A stretch of 12,222 nt of DNA from positions 46,532 to 58,753 of the forward strand of contig CAJUJG010000014.1 of the NCBI GenBank assembly GCA_910586715.1, in the 5' to 3' direction. A program made the translations under genes and the position numbers. The notes beneath the pieces are model-generated. The model was not told the origin of the DNA. It searched no databases and saw only the letters and a program-made list of their open reading frames with translations. The DNA is from an uncultured Lachnospiraceae bacterium (GTDB lineage: Bacteria; Bacillota; Clostridia; Lachnospirales; Lachnospiraceae). Positions 1-5,432 of this stretch are shown here, piece after piece. Each line of letters opens with the position of its first letter. Position 1 is the stretch's first letter.

Positions 1-2
1 CG

Positions 3-506
3 AATCTTGCAAAAAATGAAAAACTCCGGGTGGAACGGCTGGAGGAACGGCTGGATTACCAAAGTCTGGAAATGGTTTATGCCGTATATAAAAAAGCGGT
101 AGAAAACCGTGTGTTTAAGACACCCGTGGGCTATGAATTTTTGAAAAAGCTGCAGCGGATTTTAAAAGAAAATCAGGATTTTGAACATGAAGTTGAGGAG
201 ATTCCCATTCAGGGGGTGTACAGCCTTCGGGAGAGTGCCAATCCCACGGTTGAGAGAATAAAGGCAAGTCAAAAAAAGCCAAAACCAGCAAAAAAAACCG
301 TCGGACTCAGAGCTTCCATGTTTATCAATGTTGTATTAATGCTGCTAATCGCACTAATGTTCTATATCTCGATGACGTCCACCAATCCTACGGCGCTCAA
401 TTATGAACGTGCCGTGCAGAATAAATATGCCGAGTGGGAGCGGGAGCTTTCGGAGCGTGAGAGCGCCGTGCGGGAAAAAGAACGGGAGCTTTTGCTAAAG
501 GAGTAG
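3..506 (+). CDS. Conserved membrane protein with C-terminal coiled coil (5' end outside window)
   Basis: The reading frame is open to the left edge, so this is the 3' part of a longer gene. A GTG at 30 exists but has no ribosome binding site in front of it. The N-terminal part is charged and helical (LEERLDYQSLEMVYAVYKK). A Lys/Pro-rich stretch with several KK pairs follows, then one membrane helix at about 312-374 (MFINVVLMLLIALMFYISM). The last 40 residues are a Glu/Arg-rich predicted coiled coil (ERELSERESAVREKERE). The basic stretch before the helix suggests the N-terminus is cytoplasmic and the coiled coil lies outside. I do not recognise a named family. The stop codon is 3 nt before the response regulator start, so it is probably cotranscribed and may take part in the same signalling process. 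That role is inferred from context only. Confidence 0.75.
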   Translation, partial: NLAKNEKLRVERLEERLDYQSLEMVYAVYKKAVENRVFKTPVGYEFLKKLQRILKENQDFEHEVEEIPIQGVYSLRESANPTVERIKASQKKPKPAKKTVGLRASMFINVVLMLLIALMFYISMTSTNPTALNYERAVQNKYAEWERELSERESAVREKERELLLKE

Positions 507-509
507 TGT

Positions 510-1184
510 ATGGGAAGTCTGAAAATACTTGTGGTAGATGATGAAAGCAGAATGCGCAAGCTGGTAAAGGATTTTTTGGTAAAGCAGGGATATACTGTTT
601 TAGAGGCAGGAGACGGCAGCGAAGCGCTTGATATTTTTTATGAAAATCAGGACATTGCACTGCTGATTCTTGATATTATGATGCCAAAGGTAGATGGCTG
701 GCAGGTTTGCCGGGAAGTGAGGGCATCTTCTAAAATACCGATTATTATGCTCACGGCAAGAGGCGATGAACGGGATGAGCTGCAGGGATTTGAGCTTGGC
801 GTAGATGAATATATTGCAAAGCCGTTCAGTCCGAAAATTCTTGTGGCGCGCGTGGAGGCAATCCTTCGGCGTACAAACAGGGGAGCAGAAAGTGAAACAC
901 TTGAATGCGGCGGAATTGTGATTGATAAAGCGGCGCATGTTGTGACAATAGATGAAAAAACAATTGATTTAAGCTATAAGGAATTTGAACTTTTGACTTA
1001 CTTTGTTGAGAACAGAGGAATTGCGCTTTCTAGAGAAAAGATTCTAAACAGTGTATGGAATTATGATTATTTTGGAGATGCAAGAACGATAGATACCCAT
1101 GTGAAAAAACTTCGGAGTAAAATGGGAGAAAAAGGCGAACTGATAAAAACCGTATGGGGAATGGGATATAAGCTTGATATATAG
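510..1184 (+). CDS. OmpR/PhoB-family response regulator
   Basis: This is a two-component transcription factor of 224 residues, the usual length for the family. The receiver domain (about 4-118) has the acidic pair D10/D11, the phospho-acceptor D55 in LILDIMMPKVDG, T82 and K104 in IAKPFSP. The C-terminal winged-helix DNA-binding domain (about 128-223) ends with the typical RTIDTHVKKLRSKMG and VWGMGYKL motifs. The start is supported by AAAGGAG at 497-503, 6 nt upstream. The histidine kinase gene begins 11 nt downstream and is its likely partner. Phosphorylation at D55 should control DNA binding. The target genes cannot be read from the sequence. The family call is very secure; the specific regulon is unknown. 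Confidence 0.96.
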   Translation: MGSLKILVVDDESRMRKLVKDFLVKQGYTVLEAGDGSEALDIFYENQDIALLILDIMMPKVDGWQVCREVRASSKIPIIMLTARGDERDELQGFELGVDEYIAKPFSPKILVARVEAILRRTNRGAESETLECGGIVIDKAAHVVTIDEKTIDLSYKEFELLTYFVENRGIALSREKILNSVWNYDYFGDARTIDTHVKKLRSKMGEKGELIKTVWGMGYKLDI

Positions 1185-1195
1185 GCGGTGAAAAC

Positions 1196-2671
1196 ATGAA
1201 ACATTCCATAAAGCAGCAGATTGCCATTATCTTTATGGCAGTGATGGCAGGAACAGTTGCGCTGTGTTGGATCGTAAACAACATTTTTTTGGAAAAATAT
1301 TATATACAGAATAAGGCGACCGCAATAACCAATGCATATGTTCGGATAAACGAAGTCATCTCAAACGGAGACATCACGTCTGAGGAGTTTGACAATGAAC
1401 TTAGAAAAACATGCGATATGTATAATATTGGCATTGTGGTGATTGATGCGGAATCGAAGACCATTAAATCAAGCAGCCGCGATGTTGAGCGGCTTATAGG
1501 AAGACTTTATGATAATGTCTTTAATCCTGATCCTGATGCGCAGTATATGGAAGAAAATGACAGATATTCCCTTGCGGCTTCGCTGGACAAATTGACGTTG
1601 ACAGAGTATATTGAAATGTGGGGTGTGCTCGACAACGGAAATATGTTTCTGATTCGTTCCCCTCTTGAGAGTATTCGGGACAGCGTTAGTATTTCAAACC
1701 GCTTTCTCATATATGTGGGGATTACGGGAACAATTATCAGCGCGTTTTTAGTTTGGTTTGCGACGAAAAAGGTCACAAAGCCGATTATGGAGCTGAAAGA
1801 TATTTCGGAGAAAATGACAAAGCTTGACTTTGAGACAAAATATAACAGCCGCAGTCTTAATGAGATTGATCTTTTGGGGGAGCATATGAATGCACTATCT
1901 GCGGCGCTTGAAAAAACCATTTCTGAATTGAAAACCGCAAATAATGAGTTACAGCGCGATATTGAGAAGAAGGAACAGATTGACGAAATGCGCAAAGAAT
2001 TTCTTGCAAATGTATCGCATGAGCTCAAGACCCCAATTGCCCTGATACAAGGGTATGCGGAAGGGTTGCGGGAAGGGATTAATGAAGATGCCGAAAGCCG
2101 GGAATTTTACTGTGATGTTATTATGGACGAAGCAGGCAAAATGAATATTATGGTGAAAAAGCTGTTGGATTTGAATGAACTTGAGTTTGGAAATGATGTG
2201 GCAGTAATGGAACGCTTCGATGTTGTTGCGATGGTGGAAAATTTCCTTGCGTCGGCAGAAATTCTGATTGCGCAAAGCGGTGTGACATTAAGACATGCAC
2301 CGCGGGATCCGATTTATGTATGGGCAGATGAGTTTAAGACAGAAGAAGTTGTCAGAAATTTTTTCAGCAATGCCATAAATCATGCAGCGGGCGATAAGGT
2401 GATTGAGATTAAATACGGTTTCATTGAAGAAAACGATGCAAATAAAGTCCGTGTCAGTGTGTTTAATACAGGAGAGCCGATTTCCGAGGAAGCGCTTCCG
2501 CATATTTGGGAAAAGTTTTATAAGGCGGATAAGGCGCGTACACGGGAGTACGGCGGAAGCGGAGTAGGATTATCCATCGTAAAGGCAATCATGGAATCCA
2601 TGAATGAGCCATACGGTGTTATCAATTATACCAATGGTGTAGAGTTCTGGTTTGAGCTTGAAACCAAATAA
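1196..2671 (+). CDS. Membrane sensor histidine kinase, HAMP/HisKA/HATPase type
   Basis: This 491-residue kinase has one membrane helix near residues 9-31, an extracytoplasmic sensor region of about 135 residues, a second helix near 170-190 and a HAMP linker to about 243. A charged helix follows, then the HisKA domain with H275 in the H-box SHELKTP. The ATPase domain has the N-box (N388 to A397, NFFSNAINHA), an NTG form of the G1 box in VFNTGEPIS, and the G2 box GGSGVGLSIV from G453. The NTG form occurs in VanS-like Firmicute kinases and does not by itself suggest inactivity. It should phosphorylate the response regulator encoded just upstream. The sensed signal is unknown; the outer region has no motif I recognise. 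AGGCGGTG at 1183-1190 is the likely ribosome binding site. Confidence 0.96.
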   Translation: MKHSIKQQIAIIFMAVMAGTVALCWIVNNIFLEKYYIQNKATAITNAYVRINEVISNGDITSEEFDNELRKTCDMYNIGIVVIDAESKTIKSSSRDVERLIGRLYDNVFNPDPDAQYMEENDRYSLAASLDKLTLTEYIEMWGVLDNGNMFLIRSPLESIRDSVSISNRFLIYVGITGTIISAFLVWFATKKVTKPIMELKDISEKMTKLDFETKYNSRSLNEIDLLGEHMNALSAALEKTISELKTANNELQRDIEKKEQIDEMRKEFLANVSHELKTPIALIQGYAEGLREGINEDAESREFYCDVIMDEAGKMNIMVKKLLDLNELEFGNDVAVMERFDVVAMVENFLASAEILIAQSGVTLRHAPRDPIYVWADEFKTEEVVRNFFSNAINHAAGDKVIEIKYGFIEENDANKVRVSVFNTGEPISEEALPHIWEKFYKADKARTREYGGSGVGLSIVKAIMESMNEPYGVINYTNGVEFWFELETK

Positions 2672-2673
2672 AC

Positions 2674-2688
2674 GGAGGTGCCGGTTTG
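2674..2688 (+). promoter_or_regulatory. Ribosome binding site that decides a TTG start
   Basis: GGAGG (2674-2678) sits 7 nt before TTG 2686. No in-frame ATG or GTG is nearby that would keep the signal peptide intact. The GTG at 2678 is in another frame and overlaps the Shine-Dalgarno sequence. Confidence 0.75.
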
Positions 2689-3474
2689 AAAAAAATAAAA
2701 ATTTTAGGGATTTTAGCCATGTCGGCGGTTATGCTTACGGGGTGTGTTGACGCAATGCCTGACATGACAACGGAACAGTCCGACATTGTGGCGGAGTATG
2801 CGGCAGGGCTGCTGTTGAAGTATTCCCCCAATTATAATTATCGGCTTGTGAGTGATGAGGAGCTTGCGGCTGCACTTGCACAGGAAAATACAAAAGAGGA
2901 TGAAACGGCCACGGAGGCTGTCACGGAGACGCAAGAATCGGAAACGTCACTTGCGGAAGCAGAGCAGGAAACAGGCATTCAGCAGGAGGAAACACAACAA
3001 AGCGCCGAGAGTGCTCTGGAACAAATCGTGCAGGATGCCGTGGATGTGGATGCAGACCTGGCTGTGGAGCTTGGGCTTGATGCCAGAATGGCATTGCGGT
3101 ACCAGTCGTTTGAAATATGCGATTCTTATCCGCAGAATGCCTCAGGCTTTAGCGGTACGGATGCGAAGCAGGGCAAGAAGCTTCTTGTACTGCATTTTGA
3201 CCTTGAAAATGCTTCCGATGAAGTCATAGCGTGCAATTTATATGATGCTTCTTTTAAGCTGCGTGTTCATATTAACCAGTCTGCTTCCGTGGGAGCGCTG
3301 GAGACGCCGATGATGCCGGATGACCTGGTGTCTTTCGCCGAAGACGTTGCGGCAAGGGAAACAAAAGATTTGGCGGCAGTATTCGAAATTGAGGAATTGT
3401 CGGACAATGAAATTGAAACATTGACGTTTCAAATGTTTGGTGCGGACAAATCGGTAAGCGTGAAAGTAAGGTAA
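2686..3474 (+). CDS. Lipoprotein with Ig-like C-terminal domain, TTG start
   Basis: Translation most likely begins at TTG 2686, because GGAGG at 2674-2678 lies 7 nt upstream and the product then opens with a proper lipoprotein signal (MKKIKILGILAMSAVMLTGC). The lipobox LTGC puts the lipid-modified Cys at residue 20, so the protein should be anchored on the outer face of the membrane. Residues of roughly 60-115 form a Glu/Gln/Thr-rich linker. The last 135 residues or so look like a beta-sandwich: LLVLHFDLENASDEVIACN resembles the DUF4352/DUF5067-type Ig-like domains of Firmicute lipoproteins. That assignment is from memory of the pattern. It starts 14 nt after the kinase gene, so it may be a target or an accessory of the sensor. 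No enzyme motif is visible. Confidence 0.85.
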   Translation: MKKIKILGILAMSAVMLTGCVDAMPDMTTEQSDIVAEYAAGLLLKYSPNYNYRLVSDEELAAALAQENTKEDETATEAVTETQESETSLAEAEQETGIQQEETQQSAESALEQIVQDAVDVDADLAVELGLDARMALRYQSFEICDSYPQNASGFSGTDAKQGKKLLVLHFDLENASDEVIACNLYDASFKLRVHINQSASVGALETPMMPDDLVSFAEDVAARETKDLAAVFEIEELSDNEIETLTFQMFGADKSVSVKVR

Positions 3475-3640
3475 CTGAGGGCTTTTCAAGGATTTATAGA
3501 AAATTTTCATAGAAAGTGTCAAAATTTTTCTGAAAATATTTGTAATTATAAACAAGGATATGTTATAATTAGATAAAATTATAAATCCTGCGAAGCAGTG
3601 ATGATAAATGGACGATTGTCTGGTAGAATGGAGGTTTAAT
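3475..3640 (+). promoter_or_regulatory. Sigma-A promoter with extended -10 for cheV, in an AT-rich intergenic region
   Basis: A perfect TATAAT (3564-3569) is preceded by TG at 3561-3562, giving an extended -10. TTGTAA (3540-3545) is a 4/6 match to the -35 box at 18 nt spacing. Transcription would start near 3576, leaving a leader of about 65 nt before the cheV start at 3641. The first part of the region is very AT-rich and contains a weak all-AT inverted repeat (3498-3507 with 3521-3531). I see no convincing terminator for the lipoprotein operon here. Confidence 0.7.
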
Positions 3641-4537
3641 ATGGAGACTAAGATTCTCTTGGAAAACGGAACAAACGAATTGGAAGTGTTGGAATTTATC
3701 GTGGATGGTAATTCTTACGGCATCAATGTGGCAAAAATAAGAGAAATTATTCAATATTCGCCGGTGACGCCTGTGCCCAACGCGCATCCGAGCGTGGAAG
3801 GTATTTTTATGCCGCGTGATGCTATGATTACGGCAATTGATTTAAGAAATTGCCTGCAGAGAGGGCAATCTCAGCCGGGCGGTTTATTTATTATCACAAG
3901 CTTTAATAAGCTTGATATTGCGTTTCATGTAGATTCCGTTGTAGGTATCCACCGTGTATCGTGGGTTGATATTATCAAACCGGGTGCAACAGTGACAACC
4001 GCAGAAGACGGTATATCTACGGGTATTATAAAAATTAACGGAAAGCTTATTATTATTCTTGACTTTGAGAAGATTATCACGGATATTAATCCTGAGACTG
4101 GCTTAAAGGTAACGGAGATTGACGCGCTTGGTGTCAGAGAGCCTTCGGAAGTGCCGATTTTGATTGCAGAGGATTCCTCATTGCTTCGAAAACTGATTGT
4201 TGATTCGCTGAAAAAGGCAGGCTATGATAATGTGATTAAGGCGGAGAACGGCGAAGAGGCATGGAAATACATAAATAAATGCAGAAATGCAGGTAATCTT
4301 GAGCAAGAAGTGAAGTTGGTTATTACGGATATTGAGATGCCGTTGATGGATGGGCACCGTTTGACAAAGCTTATTAAATCCGATGACGAAACAAAGTATC
4401 TTCCGGTCATTATCTTTTCGTCTCTTGTAAACGAAGAGATGCGGAAGAAGGGCGAGGAGCTTGGTGCGGATGCACAGCTTTCAAAGCCGGAAATCGGAAA
4501 CCTTGTAAAGGTAATTGATGGACTATTATCAAAATAA
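3641..4537 (+). CDS. cheV: Chemotaxis coupling protein CheV (CheW domain plus receiver)
   Basis: The 298-residue protein couples chemoreceptors to the CheA kinase and carries its own receiver domain, thought to tune adaptation. The N-terminal CheW-like domain (about 1-165) opens with METKILLENGTNELEV and includes PNAHPSVEGIF, both typical of CheV. The receiver (about 175-298) shows the acidic pair in LIAEDSSLLRK, phospho-acceptor D230 in VITDIEMPLMDG, and the conserved Lys in LSKPE. I chose ATG 3641 because GGAGG at 3630-3634 is 6 nt upstream and the protein then begins like other CheV proteins. The upstream in-frame ATG at 3608 would add 11 unrelated residues. It stands alone, without other che genes, and has its own promoter. 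Confidence 0.95.
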   Translation: METKILLENGTNELEVLEFIVDGNSYGINVAKIREIIQYSPVTPVPNAHPSVEGIFMPRDAMITAIDLRNCLQRGQSQPGGLFIITSFNKLDIAFHVDSVVGIHRVSWVDIIKPGATVTTAEDGISTGIIKINGKLIIILDFEKIITDINPETGLKVTEIDALGVREPSEVPILIAEDSSLLRKLIVDSLKKAGYDNVIKAENGEEAWKYINKCRNAGNLEQEVKLVITDIEMPLMDGHRLTKLIKSDDETKYLPVIIFSSLVNEEMRKKGEELGADAQLSKPEIGNLVKVIDGLLSK

Positions 4538-4538
4538 A

Positions 4539-4578
4539 ATAGAGCAGAGCCGGGAGATAAAACCCCCGGCTCTTCTAT
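4539..4578 (+). terminator. GC-rich hairpin after cheV, possible terminator
   Basis: AGAGCCGGG (4546-4554) pairs perfectly with CCCGGCTCT (4565-4573) around a 10-nt loop. The stem extends with ATAGA (4539-4543) and TCTAT (4574-4578) after a 2-nt bulge, giving 14 bp. No run of T follows. It may therefore terminate poorly, protect the cheV message from 3' decay, or allow read-through into the next gene, which has no obvious promoter of its own. Confidence 0.55.
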
Positions 4579-4595
4579 GATAATTAGGAGATGGG

Positions 4596-5432
4596 ATGGA
4601 AAAGTCGGAGATTACGGAAAAACAGAGGCTTTTATTGGAAAAGCTTTCACAGGCACAGGCAGTGCTTGTAGGGATTGGTGAAGAATTTAACGAAGGGTTT
4701 GAGGACATTGGTAAGTTTCCGGAGCTGATGTCTGCATTGGAAGAGGTCGACACAAATCCTACCTTGGAATGGACGGTTCCATTTTTGGAGAAGTGTTATC
4801 TTACACGGCACAATACGGGGAAAATTATTGATGCATATGCGGCGCTTTATGAATTGGTGAAGGATAAGGATTATTTTATTGTTACGACTTGTATTGACGG
4901 AAATATCGGGAGAGTGGATTTTGATAAGAAACGAATTGTTGAGCCGTGCGGCAGTTATGAAACATTGCAATGCAGCAAAAAATGTAACGATACACTGATT
5001 TCATCTAAGGCGTTTTCGGGGCTTGTGTGTCAGGCTATATCAGATGGTGTAGGTCTTGATTCGCTGGAGCGACCGGTGTGTCATTTTTGCGGTGCACCAA
5101 TGGCGTTTAATAATATATTATGTGAAGAGCATTATGTGGAGGAGGGTTATAAGCCGCAGTGGGAAAAATACACGGATTGGCTGCAGCGTACACTTCATAA
5201 AGATTTATGCATTTTGGAGCTTGGAGTTGGGATGAACCTGCCAGGCATCATTAGATGGCCTTTTGAGAAAGCGGCGTTTTATAATCAAAAAGCAAGCTTT
5301 TTTAGGGTAAATGAACAGTTGTACCATATGACAAAAGAGTTGGAAAACAAGGGAATCAGTATTGCGATGCATGCGGCTGATTTTTTGAACGGATATGATA
5401 TGCAGAAAGGAAAGACGGAGGGATTATCATGA
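4596..5432 (+). CDS. Divergent sirtuin (Sir2)-fold protein, class M-like
   Basis: This 278-residue protein resembles the NAD-binding sirtuin fold, nearest in pattern to the class M sirtuins (SirTM). The glycine-rich NAD loop is VLVGIGEEFNEGF (about 23-35). TTCIDGN (97-103) matches the TQNIDG motif, and EPCGSYETLQCSKKC (116-130) matches the region of the catalytic His plus the first zinc pair (C126, C130). PVCHFCG supplies the second pair (C162, C165), and LELGVGMNLPGIIRWPF (207-223) is the late conserved motif. Cys replaces both the canonical Asn (C99) and the catalytic His (C118), so ordinary deacetylase activity is doubtful; ADP-ribosylation, another NAD reaction or pure binding remain possible. 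GGAG at 4587-4590 supports the start. The end overlaps the next gene by 4 nt, suggesting translational coupling. Fold call fairly sure, function unknown. Confidence 0.78.
   Translation: MEKSEITEKQRLLLEKLSQAQAVLVGIGEEFNEGFEDIGKFPELMSALEEVDTNPTLEWTVPFLEKCYLTRHNTGKIIDAYAALYELVKDKDYFIVTTCIDGNIGRVDFDKKRIVEPCGSYETLQCSKKCNDTLISSKAFSGLVCQAISDGVGLDSLERPVCHFCGAPMAFNNILCEEHYVEEGYKPQWEKYTDWLQRTLHKDLCILELGVGMNLPGIIRWPFEKAAFYNQKASFFRVNEQLYHMTKELENKGISIAMHAADFLNGYDMQKGKTEGLS

Noticed and set aside
1507..2028. Minus-strand frame of 173 codons inside the histidine kinase gene
   Set aside because: It lies wholly antisense to well-conserved kinase domains and its product is low-complexity Ser/Phe-rich without recognisable motifs.
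2852..3229. Plus-strand frame of 125 codons inside the lipoprotein gene
   Set aside because: It is a frame-shifted shadow of the Glu-rich linker, giving an Arg/Lys-rich product; no ribosome binding site.
3498..3531. AT-only inverted repeat as terminator of the lipoprotein operon
   Set aside because: The stem has no G-C core beyond one pair, holds a bulge and is not followed by a T run.
3608..3640. Upstream ATG extending cheV by 11 residues
   Set aside because: GGAGG at 3630-3634 is placed for ATG 3641, where the CheV-like sequence begins.
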